A stretch of DNA of 64,000 nt from an uncultured Pelagibacteraceae bacterium (GTDB taxonomy: Bacteria; Pseudomonadota; Alphaproteobacteria; Pelagibacterales; Pelagibacteraceae): contig CACAPU010000003.1 in assembly GCA_902534465.1 (NCBI GenBank), positions 1 through 64,000 on the forward strand, given 5' to 3'. Under the pieces are notes generated by a model that was not told where the DNA came from, ran no database searches, and saw nothing but the letters and a program-made list of their open reading frames with translations. Made by a program: the position numbers and the translations under genes. This document shows positions 1-10,930 of this stretch, in pieces. The stretch's first letter is position 1. Each line of letters starts with the position of its first letter.

Positions 1-225
1 GTAGAGATACTCCCAGCTTATTGTAATTGGACACTAATTCAAGCTATGAAATTTGATAAAAAAAACCAAACTTTTGTTGAACCATATTTACCAAATCATG
101 AGATAGGCATTATTCACTTAGCTGGTAAACATAATGATAATATTAGAAACAATAAAAAGTTTTTATCTAAAATAAAAAGTTTGGATGGAGATATAATTGA
201 AAAATCATTAAGGTTTGAGAATTAA
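1..225 (+). pseudogene. C-terminal fragment of an ORF entering from the left window edge (possibly nucleotide-diphospho-sugar transferase-like)
   Basis: Frame 1 is open from base 1 to TAA at 223-225 (VEILPAYCNWTLIQAMKFDKK...SLRFEN). It ends exactly where the icd repeat begins. Whether it is intact upstream cannot be seen. Confidence 0.4.
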
Positions 226-728
226 TTGAAAAAAACAAAATTATTTATGAACATAGATTAATTGATGATATGGTTGCCTGTGCAATGAAATGGCACGGTA
301 AATATATTTGGGCTTGTAAAAATTATGATGGGGATGTTCAATCAGATACTGTTGCTCAAGGGTATGGATCCTTGGGTTTAATGACAAGTGTACTTCTTGC
401 TCCAGACGGAAAAACAATGGAAGCAGAGGCTGCTCATGGTACAGTGACCAGACATTTTAGAATGCATCAACAAGGAAAAGAAACATCCACAAATCCTATT
501 GCTTCTATTTTTGCCTGGACAAGAGGTTTGTCTCATAGAGGAAAACTAGATGGAAACGAAGAATTGATAAAATTTGCAGAAACTCTTGAAAGAGTTTGTG
601 TTAATTGCGTTGAAGAGGGTTCGATGACAAAAGACTTGGCTATTTTAATAGGTCCTTCAACCAAGTATCTTACTACTAATCAATTCTTAGATACAATTGA
701 TGGTAAGTTGAGACAAAAATTAAATTAG
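226..728 (+). pseudogene. Truncated duplicate of isocitrate dehydrogenase C-terminus
   Basis: ORF 270-728 is identical to the last 152 aa of the full icd at 2461-3675. Confidence 0.9.
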
Positions 729-878
729 AGTAACGATTTTTTCAAAGGCTTCATCAATTTTGTCATTAAACTGTCCACCAGCTTGTGCAAAATCTTTTCT
801 TCCACCAACACCTTTACCACCTATTACTTCAGAACCTGTTTTTGCAAATTTAACAGCATCATATTTATCAACCAATTC
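226..878. repeat. 653-bp direct repeat, copy 1 (icd 3' end + alaS 3' end); copy 2 at 3173-3825
   Basis: Base-by-base match at offset 2947 with one mismatch seen (808 A vs 3755 C). Confidence 0.95.
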
Positions 879-935
879 GTTTAATAGATTGAAATAATTT
901 GAGTCTGCTAAGGAAATTATTGTATTTTGCTTCAT
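720..935 (-). pseudogene. Truncated alaS C-terminus joined to 22 unrelated N-terminal codons
   Basis: Residues after MKQNTIISLADSNYFNLLNE match the AlaS C-terminus; one substitution GKGVGG vs GKGGGG. Confidence 0.85.
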
Positions 936-1751
936 TTATAACACGTCTTCATGATGATCTATATCATCCATGATATTTTTATGATTTTTTTTAATCATGA
1001 AATAATGCATCGAACTTATTGGCACCATTAGCAAATATATTAATCCTGAAACAACAATTGTATTAAATGTATAAACTAATATTAAACCAAAATATAAAAT
1101 GATACCAAATAGTAAAAATATTGAAGTACTTCTTGGAACAGCTATTCTTTTAAAAGAATAAGTAGGTATTTTACTTATTAGTAATATTGAAACAATTATA
1201 AACATAATAGGTACAATAATTTGATAATTTAAATTTAAAAATTCAAATTCACTAATACTTAAAATTAGAGGCATTAAAACTAAAACTCCACCTGCCGGTG
1301 AAGGTATCCCCTCAAAAAAATTATCCTTCCATGAACTCTCTTCATTTGATGAAACATTAAATCTTGCAAGTCTTAACGCAACACAAACAACATAGATTAA
1401 TGAAATTAACCAACCAATTCTGCCTATTTCAGATAATGCCCAAAAATACATTATAAAAGCTGGAGCAACACCAAAACTAATTACATCGGTAAGTGAGTCT
1501 AGCTCTTTACCAACTTTAGAAGTTCCTTTTATTAATCTTGCAATTCTACCATCCAGTCCATCAATAATGGCAGCAATTATTACTGCAATAATTGATAGTT
1601 CAAATTTTCCGTCGAATGCAAATTTGATTGATGTTAATCCAATACAAACTCCAAAAAGTGTCAAAATATTTGGCAGAATAACTCTAGTCTTTTTATTTGA
1701 AACCAATTTAATATCTTTATTCTGAGACTGCATAAAATTATCTTTTTGCAA
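936..1751 (-). CDS. pssA: CDP-diacylglycerol-serine O-phosphatidyltransferase
   Basis: CDP-alcohol phosphatidyltransferase motif (DGLDGRIARL...GKELDSLTDVISFGVAPA), multiple TM segments, next to psd. Confidence 0.9.
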   Translation of the reverse strand: MQKDNFMQSQNKDIKLVSNKKTRVILPNILTLFGVCIGLTSIKFAFDGKFELSIIAVIIAAIIDGLDGRIARLIKGTSKVGKELDSLTDVISFGVAPAFIMYFWALSEIGRIGWLISLIYVVCVALRLARFNVSSNEESSWKDNFFEGIPSPAGGVLVLMPLILSISEFEFLNLNYQIIVPIMFIIVSILLISKIPTYSFKRIAVPRSTSIFLLFGIILYFGLILVYTFNTIVVSGLIYLLMVPISSMHYFMIKKNHKNIMDDIDHHEDVL

Positions 1752-2382
1752 TTAGAGTTTCACCCGCTATTGTTTTTTGGTCAACTTTTACCAAAGGTGT
1801 ATAGTCTTCAAAATACATATCTGCCCTACTTCCAAATCTGATCATTCCAATTCTTGAACCTTGATCTACGAGCTCATCTTTGGAGACCTCAGTCACAATT
1901 CTTCTTGCAACAAGTCCTGCTATTTGTACAACAATTATATCTTTTCCATCAGAGTTTCTTATTCTGTAATAGTTTCTTTCATTATCCTCACTTGCTTTAT
2001 CTAATGATGCATTAAAAAATTTTCCTGGTTTGTATAGTATCTCAGATATTGCTCCGGAACATGGCGATCTATTAACATGGCAATCAAATACATCCATAAA
2101 AATACTTACTTTTTTCATTTGTCTATTTTCTAAACCAAGTTCTTTTGGGCCATTGGTATCTTTTACTTGCAGAACAACACCATCAGCTGGACTAGTTAGA
2201 TAGTTATCATCTCCAATCGATGTTCTTTCAGGATCACGAAAAAAATAGTAACACCAAATTGTTAGTAGCAAGCCGATAAAGCCAAGAAAACCATTTATGA
2301 AATAAAGAATTATAGTTGCGATTGCAAAAATAATAATAAATTTGTATCCTTCATTGTGTAGTTTTGGAAAAATTTTATTCAT
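1738..2382 (-). CDS. psd: Phosphatidylserine decarboxylase
   Basis: SPADGVV, FMDVFDCHVNRSP and RIGMIRFGSRADMYF motifs. Confidence 0.9.
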   Translation of the reverse strand: MNKIFPKLHNEGYKFIIIFAIATIILYFINGFLGFIGLLLTIWCYYFFRDPERTSIGDDNYLTSPADGVVLQVKDTNGPKELGLENRQMKKVSIFMDVFDCHVNRSPCSGAISEILYKPGKFFNASLDKASEDNERNYYRIRNSDGKDIIVVQIAGLVARRIVTEVSKDELVDQGSRIGMIRFGSRADMYFEDYTPLVKVDQKTIAGETLIAKR

Positions 2383-2460
2383 GACAATCCTATAATTGAT
2401 AATTTTGAATTAATATGTATACAAAAAAGATAAATTCAACTATTAAGATACATCAAATAA

Positions 2461-3675
2461 ATGAGTAAAATAAAGGTTAAAAATCCCATTGTCGAGCTTG
2501 ATGGTGATGAAATGACTAGAGTCATATGGGACTTCATAAAAAATAAGCTAATCCTTACTTACCTTGATCTAAAAATTGAATATTACGATTTAGGGATGGA
2601 AAGTAGAGATAAGACTGAAGATAAAATCACGATAGAATGTGCTAATGCAATAAAAAAAAATGGTGTTGGCATCAAATGTGCAACTATCACACCAGATGAA
2701 GCTAGAGTAAAAGAATTTAATCTAAAAAAAATGTGGAGATCACCAAATGGAACAATAAGAAATATTATTGGAGGGACTGTTTTTAGAGAACCTATCATTT
2801 GTAAAAATATACCAAAACTTGTGCCATCTTGGACTGATCCGTTAATTATTGGAAGACATGCTTTTGGTGATCAATACAGAGCAACAGATTTCACCGTTCC
2901 AGGTAAAGGCAAATTAGAAATTAAATGGACTGCAGAGGATGGAACAGATGAAAGAAAGTATGAGGTATTTAATTTTCCTGGTCCAGGAATTGCTTTATCT
3001 ATGTATAACTTAGATAAATCAATAGAAGATTTTGCAAGATCTTGCTTTAACTATGGTTTAATAAAAAAATGGCCCGTGTATCTATCCACAAAGAATACGA
3101 TTTTAAAAAAATATGATGGAAGATTTAAAGATATCTTCCAAGAAGTTTTTGATAAAGAATTTAGAGATAAGTTTGAAAAAAACAAAATTATTTATGAACA
3201 TAGATTAATTGATGATATGGTTGCCTGTGCAATGAAATGGCACGGTAAATATATTTGGGCTTGTAAAAATTATGATGGGGATGTTCAATCAGATACTGTT
3301 GCTCAAGGGTATGGATCCTTGGGTTTAATGACAAGTGTACTTCTTGCTCCAGACGGAAAAACAATGGAAGCAGAGGCTGCTCATGGTACAGTGACCAGAC
3401 ATTTTAGAATGCATCAACAAGGAAAAGAAACATCCACAAATCCTATTGCTTCTATTTTTGCCTGGACAAGAGGTTTGTCTCATAGAGGAAAACTAGATGG
3501 AAACGAAGAATTGATAAAATTTGCAGAAACTCTTGAAAGAGTTTGTGTTAATTGCGTTGAAGAGGGTTCGATGACAAAAGACTTGGCTATTTTAATAGGT
3601 CCTTCAACCAAGTATCTTACTACTAATCAATTCTTAGATACAATTGATGGTAAGTTGAGACAAAAATTAAATTAG
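2461..3675 (+). CDS. icd: NADP-dependent isocitrate dehydrogenase
   Basis: Full-length 404 aa; [16 protein letters not shown] start and typical IDH motifs. Confidence 0.95.
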   Translation: MSKIKVKNPIVELDGDEMTRVIWDFIKNKLILTYLDLKIEYYDLGMESRDKTEDKITIECANAIKKNGVGIKCATITPDEARVKEFNLKKMWRSPNGTIRNIIGGTVFREPIICKNIPKLVPSWTDPLIIGRHAFGDQYRATDFTVPGKGKLEIKWTAEDGTDERKYEVFNFPGPGIALSMYNLDKSIEDFARSCFNYGLIKKWPVYLSTKNTILKKYDGRFKDIFQEVFDKEFRDKFEKNKIIYEHRLIDDMVACAMKWHGKYIWACKNYDGDVQSDTVAQGYGSLGLMTSVLLAPDGKTMEAEAAHGTVTRHFRMHQQGKETSTNPIASIFAWTRGLSHRGKLDGNEELIKFAETLERVCVNCVEEGSMTKDLAILIGPSTKYLTTNQFLDTIDGKLRQKLN

Positions 3676-3825
3676 AGTAACGATTTTTTCAAAGGCTTCA
3701 TCAATTTTGTCATTAAACTGTCCACCAGCTTGTGCAAAATCTTTTCTTCCACCACCACCTTTACCACCTATTACTTCAGAACCTGTTTTTGCAAATTTAA
3801 CAGCATCATATTTATCAACCAATTC
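3173..3825. repeat. 653-bp direct repeat, copy 2 (parental icd/alaS junction)
   Basis: See copy 1 at 226-878. Confidence 0.95.
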
Positions 3826-6330
3826 CTCTGTTACACCAACTGCAAGGCCCACTTTTCCATCAAGACTGGCAAATACAACAATTATCCCATTTTTTAATTC
3901 CTTTTTTCCTATATCAACTAATTTTCTAAGTTCTTTTGGTGGAAGACCCTCAACTTTTTGAAATCTAATATTAATATCTTTAATTTTCTTATTTTGAATT
4001 TTATTTAAAGAATTATCATTTAAAATTGAGCTAAATTGTAATTGCTCTAATTGTTTTGATAAATCCTTAATTAAGTTTTTATTATCCTCATTCTCTAAAT
4101 TTGGTTTACCACCTAAGTTAATAATTCGTTTTGATAAATCTTTTATTAATTCCTCATCTTTTTGTGCGGATAGATCAGATAATTTTTCTTTATTTTGAAG
4201 AAAGTTATTTAGTTGATTATCTCTAAGGGCTTCAACTCTTCTAACACCAGCAGCTATTGATGACTGGCTTATAATTTTGAATTTTCCAATGTCACCAGTA
4301 TTTCTCACATGTGTTCCTCCACATAATTCTGTAGAAAAATATTTTTCATTTTCATCACCCATGGATAAAACTCTTACTTCTTCTCCGTATTTTTCTCCAA
4401 AAAGTGCAAGTGCTCCATTATCAACTGCTTCTTTAGGGGTCATGATTCTCGTTTTGACTTCTGATTTTCTCTCTACCATAGAATTCACATGACTTTCAAT
4501 ATTTTCAATCTCTTGTTCAGAAATTGGTTTCATGTGACTAAAATCAAATCTTAGTCTGTCTGGTGCAACCAGTGATCCCTTTTGAGTAACGTGTGTCCCT
4601 AATACTCTTCTAAGGGACTCATGAAGAAGGTGTGTTGCTGAATGGTATGCCCTTATATTATTTCGTCTCTCAACGTCAATTTTCATTTCAACATTATCTT
4701 TAATTTTAATGTTTCCAGATTTTACTTTTCCGTAATGTACAAATAAATCTCCTAATTTCTTTTGCACATCAGATATTTCAAATATGAAATCACCAGAAGT
4801 TATTTCTCCAGTATCCCCAACTTGTCCACCAGACTCACCATAAAAAGGGGTTTGGTTGACAATAATTATTCCCTCATCATTTTCTTTAAGCTCGTCTACC
4901 TCTTTATTATCTTTTAATAATGAAAGTATAATTCCCTCGGCCTGGTCTGTCTCATATCCCAAGAACTCTGAGGGTCCTAGTCTATCTTTAATTGAAAACC
5001 ATATATCATCAACAGCACTATCTCCTGATCCTTTCCAATTTTTTTTGGCTAGCTCTTTACTTTCTTTCATTAAACTCTGAAATTTTTCGATATCTATTGT
5101 TAAAGATTTGTTTTTTAAGATGTCTTGAGTTAGGTCTAGTGGAAAACCATAAGTGTCATATAATTTAAAGGCTACTTCTCCAGGCAATATTTTATCAATT
5201 TTTTCTATTTCATCATTTAAAATTTTAATACCTCTGTCTAACAATACTAAAAATTTCTCTTCCTCCATCTTTAATGTTTCTTTAATTAAAGACTCTGCTC
5301 TTTCTATTTCAGAATAATTTCCTTTCATTTCATCTTTGAGCGTTTTAAATATGTTATAAAAAATAGGTTCTTTTGAACCTAGTAAATGAGAGTGTCTCAT
5401 TCCTCTTCTCATTATTCTTCTCAGAACATAACCTCTACCTTCATTTGATGGCAAAACCCCCTCAGCAATTAAAAAAGAGCTTGCTCGCAAATGATCAGCA
5501 ATTACTCTAAAGCTCGCTAAATTGTCATCATTTGGTTTTACTTTCAAAATTTCTGCTGCTGAGTTTATTATTTTTTTGAAATGATCAGTTTCGTAATTAT
5601 CATGAGTTCCTTGAAGTAGTGCAGCAATCCTTTCAAGGCCCATGCCTGTATCTACTGAAGGTTTTGGTAGATTTATTCTTTTATCTTTTGAAATCTGTTC
5701 AAATTGCATAAAGACCAAATTCCAAATTTCTATGTATCTATCACCATCCTCATTTTTTGTTCCAGGCAAACCACCTTCAAGGTGATCTCCATGGTCATAA
5801 AAAATTTCAGAACATGGTCCACATGGCCCTGTTTCGCCCATAGACCAAAAATTGTCTGAAGTTGCTATTCTAATAATTCTATCATCACTTAAACCAGCAA
5901 TTTTTTTCCAATAATTAAATGCTTCATCATCTTCATGGAACACAGTTACATACAGTCTATTTTTGTCTAAACCAAAGTCCTTAGTTATTAAATTCCAGGC
6001 AAGCTCAATAGCTCTTTCTTTGAAGTAATCTCCAAAAGAAAAGTTACCTAGCATTTCAAAAAAAGTATGGTGTCTTGGGGTGTAACCTACATTTTCTAAG
6101 TCGTTATGTTTTCCACCTGCTCTCACACATTTTTGTGAAGTTGTAGCTCTTAGATAATCTCTCTTTTCTAGCCCAGTAAAAACATTTTTAAATTGAACCA
6201 TCCCCGAATTCGCAAACATCAATGTTGGATCGTTATTTGGAACTAAATTGCTAGACTCTACAATTTTATGGTCATTTTTTTCAAAATATCCTAAGAAAGC
6301 GGATCTTATTTCATTTAATGTTTTAGCCAT
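3667..6330 (-). CDS. alaS: Alanyl-tRNA synthetase
   Basis: 887 aa; class II motifs, HSATHLLH and CGGTHV editing-domain motifs. Confidence 0.97.
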   Translation of the reverse strand: MAKTLNEIRSAFLGYFEKNDHKIVESSNLVPNNDPTLMFANSGMVQFKNVFTGLEKRDYLRATTSQKCVRAGGKHNDLENVGYTPRHHTFFEMLGNFSFGDYFKERAIELAWNLITKDFGLDKNRLYVTVFHEDDEAFNYWKKIAGLSDDRIIRIATSDNFWSMGETGPCGPCSEIFYDHGDHLEGGLPGTKNEDGDRYIEIWNLVFMQFEQISKDKRINLPKPSVDTGMGLERIAALLQGTHDNYETDHFKKIINSAAEILKVKPNDDNLASFRVIADHLRASSFLIAEGVLPSNEGRGYVLRRIMRRGMRHSHLLGSKEPIFYNIFKTLKDEMKGNYSEIERAESLIKETLKMEEEKFLVLLDRGIKILNDEIEKIDKILPGEVAFKLYDTYGFPLDLTQDILKNKSLTIDIEKFQSLMKESKELAKKNWKGSGDSAVDDIWFSIKDRLGPSEFLGYETDQAEGIILSLLKDNKEVDELKENDEGIIIVNQTPFYGESGGQVGDTGEITSGDFIFEISDVQKKLGDLFVHYGKVKSGNIKIKDNVEMKIDVERRNNIRAYHSATHLLHESLRRVLGTHVTQKGSLVAPDRLRFDFSHMKPISEQEIENIESHVNSMVERKSEVKTRIMTPKEAVDNGALALFGEKYGEEVRVLSMGDENEKYFSTELCGGTHVRNTGDIGKFKIISQSSIAAGVRRVEALRDNQLNNFLQNKEKLSDLSAQKDEELIKDLSKRIINLGGKPNLENEDNKNLIKDLSKQLEQLQFSSILNDNSLNKIQNKKIKDINIRFQKVEGLPPKELRKLVDIGKKELKNGIIVVFASLDGKVGLAVGVTEELVDKYDAVKFAKTGSEVIGGKGGGGRKDFAQAGGQFNDKIDEAFEKIVTLI

Positions 6331-6380
6331 ATTTAATCAAAATACAGCATTTTATTATGATGTCTACACTTCTGAAGGGA

Positions 6381-6410
6381 AAAAAGGCGCCCAATTGAGC
6401 GCCTTTTCTT
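6381..6410 (-). terminator. Rho-independent terminator downstream of recA
   Basis: Stem AAAAGGCGC/GCGCCTTTT with T tract on the minus strand, just after the recA stop. Confidence 0.75.
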
Positions 6411-6429
6411 AATAACTAAAAGTTATCTG

Positions 6430-7554
6430 CTAATTTTTTTTAGTTGGAACTTCTTCCTCTTTTTTCTGAGCCTCAACCTTTTCCTCGCTTAAAGGGTTTC
6501 CCTCTATCTTTTTTGAAATAACACCTGCTTTTTCTCTAATAGCCATTTCAATCTCAGCTGCAGCTTTTGGGTTTTGTTCAAGGTAAAGTTTAGCGTTCTC
6601 TCTACCTTGACCAATTTTTTCTCCTTTATAAGCGTACCAAGCTCCTGATTTTTCTACAATCTCGGCTTTAGCACCAAGGTCGATTAGTTCCCCTACTTTA
6701 CTAATTCCTTTTCCATACATTAAGTCAAATTCGACTACTTTAAATGGTGGAGCAACTTTATTTTTAACAACTTTAACTCTTGTTGTATTTCCAATAATTT
6801 GTTCTTTATCTTTGATTGCACCAATTCTTCTAATATCCATTCTAACTGAAGAATAAAATTTTAGAGAGTTTCCTCCAGATGTTGTTTCTGGACTTCCAAA
6901 CATAACACCAATTTTCATTCTAATTTGGTTAATGAAAATAACCATTGTATTAGTTCTTGATATTGATCCTGTTAATTTTCTTAGTGCTTGTGACATTAGT
7001 CTTGCCTGAAGACCAACATGGTGATCTCCCATGTCTCCTTCAATTTCAGCTCTTGGGGTTAATGCAGCAACTGAATCAACAACAAGTACTGACATTGAGC
7101 CAGACTTGATTAAAGTATCAGTAATTTCTAAAGCTTGTTCACCTGTATCTGGCTGTGAAATAAGTAGTTCTTCAGTATTAACGCCCAATTTTTTTGCATA
7201 AACTGGATCTAATGCATGTTCTGCATCAACAAATCCACAAATTCCACCAGCTTTTTGCGCTTCAGCGACTACTTGTAAAGCTAAAGTAGTTTTTCCAGAT
7301 GACTCTGGTCCATAAATTTCAATAATTCTACCTTTTGGTAGTCCTCCTATCCCGAGCGCTAGATCAAGACTTAAAGATCCAGTTGAAACAGACTCAACAT
7401 CCATAGCCTTTTGCTCTCCAAGTTTCATTACAGAGCCTTTTCCAAAGCTATCTGTGATTTGGCTAATTGCTGCGTCTAATGCTTTATTTTTCTCTTTATT
7501 TTCCAATTCTTTATCTTTAGCGGTTTTAACCACTTTTAAGTTATTTTTTGTCAT
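6430..7554 (-). CDS. recA: Recombinase A
   Basis: [13 protein letters not shown] Walker A and RecA-wide conservation. Confidence 0.98.
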   Translation of the reverse strand: MTKNNLKVVKTAKDKELENKEKNKALDAAISQITDSFGKGSVMKLGEQKAMDVESVSTGSLSLDLALGIGGLPKGRIIEIYGPESSGKTTLALQVVAEAQKAGGICGFVDAEHALDPVYAKKLGVNTEELLISQPDTGEQALEITDTLIKSGSMSVLVVDSVAALTPRAEIEGDMGDHHVGLQARLMSQALRKLTGSISRTNTMVIFINQIRMKIGVMFGSPETTSGGNSLKFYSSVRMDIRRIGAIKDKEQIIGNTTRVKVVKNKVAPPFKVVEFDLMYGKGISKVGELIDLGAKAEIVEKSGAWYAYKGEKIGQGRENAKLYLEQNPKAAAEIEMAIREKAGVISKKIEGNPLSEEKVEAQKKEEEVPTKKN

Positions 7555-7662
7555 TTTTTGCCTCTTTTTTTGCGTTTTTTAACAATCGAATCATGCAAAT
7601 AAATGTACACATTTTGTTCTCATTAGCAATATCTTTTTAGAATTAAGTGAAAAAGACTTTAT

Positions 7663-8961
7663 TTATCTAAGTTTTAGGTATTCGCTGTTTAACAAGCCAG
7701 CTGACTTCAATAATCTATATTGCGCTAATAAGTAATTTCTCTCAGCTTCTGCAAGATTTATTTTTGCATTAATTAAATTTGATCTAGATTGAAGCACATC
7801 AAAGGTAGATCTGTTTAAACCACTCTCATATTCAAAACTAATTCCCTCATTTGCAATTTCAGCAGCCTTAACTTGAGATTGAACAGCTCTTAAAAGGCTT
7901 TTAGATGACTCTAAAGTAGACCAGGCTGCTGTGACACCCTGAGTATTATTTCTAAAAGCATTTTCAAGTAACAATTTTTTCATTCCTTTTACTTGAAGAT
8001 TTTTATTTATATTAGACTTATTTTTTCCACCAAATTGAAAAGGCCAACTGACTGTTGCTTGAAGAACATCTTTTTCTCTTTCATCATATGTTGCACTCAG
8101 ATCATCTGTATACGATCTCTCGAGTGAAAGTTTAGCCGTTGGTGATAAATCTGATCTTGCTATTTTTACATCTAATTCAGACTGTCCATACTCTATTTCT
8201 GCAATTATAAGATCCGGACTTTTTTGTTCAGATATTTTTTTTGCTTCAATCAAACTTGACGGAATTAGAACTTCTGAATTATATATTTTTTTTAATTTTT
8301 CGTTAGTATTGATTGGCCCAATAATATTTTCATAAGCTAATTTACTTGTTATAATATTATTTTGTGCTCCGATGTAGCCAGCTTGTGCTCCTGATAAGGA
8401 AGATTGAGACTGTGCTAAGTCAGTTGCAGTTATTTGAGCTCTTGATAATCTAGCATTATCTATTTCAAACTGTCTTTGAAGCAAATTTACATTTTCTTCA
8501 TTAATACTTAGTTTTTCATAAGCAAGGATTAAACCTGTATAAGCTTCGATTGCTTTCATAAAAACATCTTGTTCTTTCTTAATAAGTTTTGCTTCGGAAA
8601 GGTTAAGTCCCAATTTACTTTTTTCATACTTGTTACTTCTAGCACTACCATCAATTAAAGTTTGTTCTAATTTAACAGATGAAGTCGTTGTATCTGTATC
8701 TGTAATCGATGCATCAGATCCATCTTGATTTGTTAGTTCATTTGTATTTTCGAAATTTTTAGTACCGGACAAAGTTAATGTTGGAAAAAAATCACTTTTT
8801 GAAATATTTAAGACTTCTATTTGAACTTCTAAATTTTTTCGCTCAGCTTTTAGCTCTAAATTATTTTGAAAAGTAATTTTTAGTGCATCAGTCAAAGATG
8901 CTGCACTTGCTGAAAATGTAAAAGCAAATAGAGAGAGTGTTGTTAATAATATTTTTTTCAT
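7663..8961 (-). CDS. TolC-family outer membrane efflux protein
   Basis: Signal peptide and OEP coiled-coil repeats (TDLAQSQSSLSGAQAGYIGAQNN...; FDVLQSRSNLINAKINLAEAERNYLLAQYRLL). Confidence 0.85.
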   Translation of the reverse strand: MKKILLTTLSLFAFTFSASAASLTDALKITFQNNLELKAERKNLEVQIEVLNISKSDFFPTLTLSGTKNFENTNELTNQDGSDASITDTDTTTSSVKLEQTLIDGSARSNKYEKSKLGLNLSEAKLIKKEQDVFMKAIEAYTGLILAYEKLSINEENVNLLQRQFEIDNARLSRAQITATDLAQSQSSLSGAQAGYIGAQNNIITSKLAYENIIGPINTNEKLKKIYNSEVLIPSSLIEAKKISEQKSPDLIIAEIEYGQSELDVKIARSDLSPTAKLSLERSYTDDLSATYDEREKDVLQATVSWPFQFGGKNKSNINKNLQVKGMKKLLLENAFRNNTQGVTAAWSTLESSKSLLRAVQSQVKAAEIANEGISFEYESGLNRSTFDVLQSRSNLINAKINLAEAERNYLLAQYRLLKSAGLLNSEYLKLR

Positions 8962-9884
8962 TTATTATATTTTATTGATTTAATTTCATGATTTCTATTT
9001 AAATTTAATACAATTGAAGAATATTTTGGAGCAAATTTAAACATATTTTGAGTAATCCTCTGATATGTCTGCATAAATGTTAATACTTCATTTTTACTCA
9101 TTACTTTATTATTAGCCTTATTTTTCGAATTTAATTTTAACAAGGACTCCTGTTTAAGCCGCCAACTCTGCAATAATTTAAAACTACCAGCTTTTAAGAA
9201 TAGCATGCAGTCTAATTTTGAAAACAATTTTTTATATTTGTTCTCTAATTGGCCATTTACAAATTTTCTCCATTTTAAATTTTTATCCTCTTTTTTTTCT
9301 AGAGGGTTAATAGATTTTTTTAAAGTATTTTTTTTTTCAGCTCTAGCTCCTACACACCAACCCTCAAAAATTATTACATCTGGTATTCTTTTAATCAAAT
9401 ACCAGGACTTTCTTTTAAGTCTATCGTCTATAGCTTTATTAAATTTAGGAATTCTATGATATTTAAATCTTTTTTTTTTAATTTTTTTTAGAAAATCAAA
9501 CATAAAATTTACATCATGTGTTCCTGGAACACCTCTGGTCTTTAACAAGGGATGTATTTTTTTAGATAAGCTTATTCTATCTTTTCTAGTTTTATATAAA
9601 TCATCAATTGAGATTTTAAAAACGTCTAATCTAAAATATTTAGTTAGAATAATTTTTAAAATAGAGCTTATAGTTGTTTTGCCAGTTCCTTGTCCCCCTG
9701 ATAAACCTATCAAATAAGGTTTTGATTTTTTTGCTCTATTTGCAATCCAAAAACTGATTGGAATTAAAAAAGATTTTATCATCTTCTCTTTATTTTTAAA
9801 TTTTTCTTTAGATGTTTCTTGAGATCTAATAAATTTAATACAGTTTTTTCTTACTTTTCTATAACAATCGGCAATTGGTTGCAT
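8958..9884 (-). CDS. P-loop kinase, D-glycerate 3-kinase/uridine-kinase-like
   Basis: GLSGGQGTGKTT Walker A, ISIDDLYKT, GVPGTHD and FEGWCVG motifs. Confidence 0.65.
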   Translation of the reverse strand: MQPIADCYRKVRKNCIKFIRSQETSKEKFKNKEKMIKSFLIPISFWIANRAKKSKPYLIGLSGGQGTGKTTISSILKIILTKYFRLDVFKISIDDLYKTRKDRISLSKKIHPLLKTRGVPGTHDVNFMFDFLKKIKKKRFKYHRIPKFNKAIDDRLKRKSWYLIKRIPDVIIFEGWCVGARAEKKNTLKKSINPLEKKEDKNLKWRKFVNGQLENKYKKLFSKLDCMLFLKAGSFKLLQSWRLKQESLLKLNSKNKANNKVMSKNEVLTFMQTYQRITQNMFKFAPKYSSIVLNLNRNHEIKSIKYNK

Positions 9885-9895
9885 AAAAAATTCTA

Positions 9896-10261
9896 TTATT
9901 TTTGATCAAGAGGATGGTTTTTTCCATCATTCACCGGAACATCCTCGATTTCAAATGGCTCTACACCCTCTATACATGCTATATTTACACCATATATTTT
10001 TGGATTACTTCTAGGTCTATTATGAGTATGAATTCCACAGATAGAACAAAAGTAATGTTTAGCGGTATTAGTATAAAACTGATAAAGTGTTAATTTATCT
10101 TCTCCTTTTGTAAGTTTAAAATCATCAGGTCCAAGTACTCCTATAATGTAACCTTTTTTTTTGCAGATTGAACAATTACAACGCATAATCTTTTCAACAC
10201 CACCTATAGGAATTTTAACTTCGGCTTCAATTGCCCCACAGTGACAAGTCAATTTTTTCAT
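9896..10261 (-). CDS. GFA/CENP-V domain protein
   Basis: CHCGAIEAEV...MRCNCSICKKKG...HYFCSICGIHTHNR cysteine pattern. Confidence 0.8.
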   Translation of the reverse strand: MKKLTCHCGAIEAEVKIPIGGVEKIMRCNCSICKKKGYIIGVLGPDDFKLTKGEDKLTLYQFYTNTAKHYFCSICGIHTHNRPRSNPKIYGVNIACIEGVEPFEIEDVPVNDGKNHPLDQK

Positions 10262-10281
10262 ATTTTAATCTCCTAATAAAA

Positions 10282-10764
10282 TTATTTGTTAATAACTTTT
10301 AAATATTCTCCGTATCTTTTTAAACTTTCCTCTGGCCATGTTTTTTTTGGATCATACATCTTTTCAAAACAAATTACATCATCTGTAAGTTTTAGCCATG
10401 GATCTTTATCTTTTGTAAAAATATGCACTTGTGGTGGAAAACTTTCTGAATTATCTAAAGTTTTAGTTCTAACTGTTAATCTACCAACAGCTGAGGCATA
10501 ATCAGTATAAATATAAGTTCCACATTTGGTACAAAAATGTGCATTGGAAGTGGCGCCGCTTCCTGCTTTAAGTTCTGTCGATGCAACTTCTCCTTCTATA
10601 ATTAAAGTGTTATCTAAGACGCTTGTATTAATAACGTATGAAGACCCAGTTATAATTTTACAATCTTTACAATGACAAGCTTGGGTGAATAGAGGCTTTT
10701 CTGTAATTTTATATTTAACCTGACCGCAAATACATCTTCCAGTTAAGCTTTCGTTTTTTTCCAT
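10282..10764 (-). CDS. GFA/CENP-V domain protein
   Basis: GRCICGQVKYKI...QACHCKDCK...HFCTKCGTYIY pattern. Confidence 0.8.
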   Translation of the reverse strand: MEKNESLTGRCICGQVKYKITEKPLFTQACHCKDCKIITGSSYVINTSVLDNTLIIEGEVASTELKAGSGATSNAHFCTKCGTYIYTDYASAVGRLTVRTKTLDNSESFPPQVHIFTKDKDPWLKLTDDVICFEKMYDPKKTWPEESLKRYGEYLKVINK

Positions 10765-10798
10765 TTATTATCTTCAAACTACTTATGGTTAAAGTTAT

Positions 10799-10819
10799 CC
10801 ACATGTATACAACATGTGG
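10799..10819. promoter_or_regulatory. Perfect inverted repeat CCACATGT-ATACA-ACATGTGG overlapping a DnaA-box-like TTATCCACA (10795-10803)
   Basis: Read directly; 8-bp perfect arms in the intergenic region between a GFA gene and umuDC. Confidence 0.6.
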
Positions 10820-10833
10820 TTTCGATGTTCACG

Positions 10834-10855
10834 TTTTGATTCACTTTTGATTCAG
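10834..10855. repeat. Tandem 11-bp direct repeat TTTTGATTCA(C/G) x2
   Basis: TTTTGATTCAC at 10834-10844 and TTTTGATTCAG at 10845-10855. Confidence 0.75.
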
Positions 10856-10911
10856 TTACAGACTCAAAATACAACCTGATTGACACTATTGAATAACTTA
10901 GATATTAATTA

Positions 10912-10926
10912 GAACAAAATAAGAAC
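10912..10926 (+). promoter_or_regulatory. Alphaproteobacterial-type LexA box GAAC-N7-GAAC upstream of umuD
   Basis: GAAC AAAATAA GAAC, ending 4 nt before the umuD ATG; reverse complement of the known alphaproteobacterial GTTC-N7-GTTC operator. Confidence 0.7.
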
Positions 10927-10930
10927 ATTT

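Noticed and set aside
3707-5080. Plus-strand ORFs antisense to alaS (and similar short antisense ORFs across the window, e.g. 9205-9459, 16338-16682, 39501-39950, 50735-51148)
   Set aside because: They overlap strongly supported genes on the other strand and show no recognisable protein features; typical shadow ORFs.
7600-7625. Possible LexA box upstream of recA (GAAC-AAAATGT-ACAT on the minus strand)
   Set aside because: Only one GAAC half-site; does not fit GAAC-N7-GAAC, so not called.
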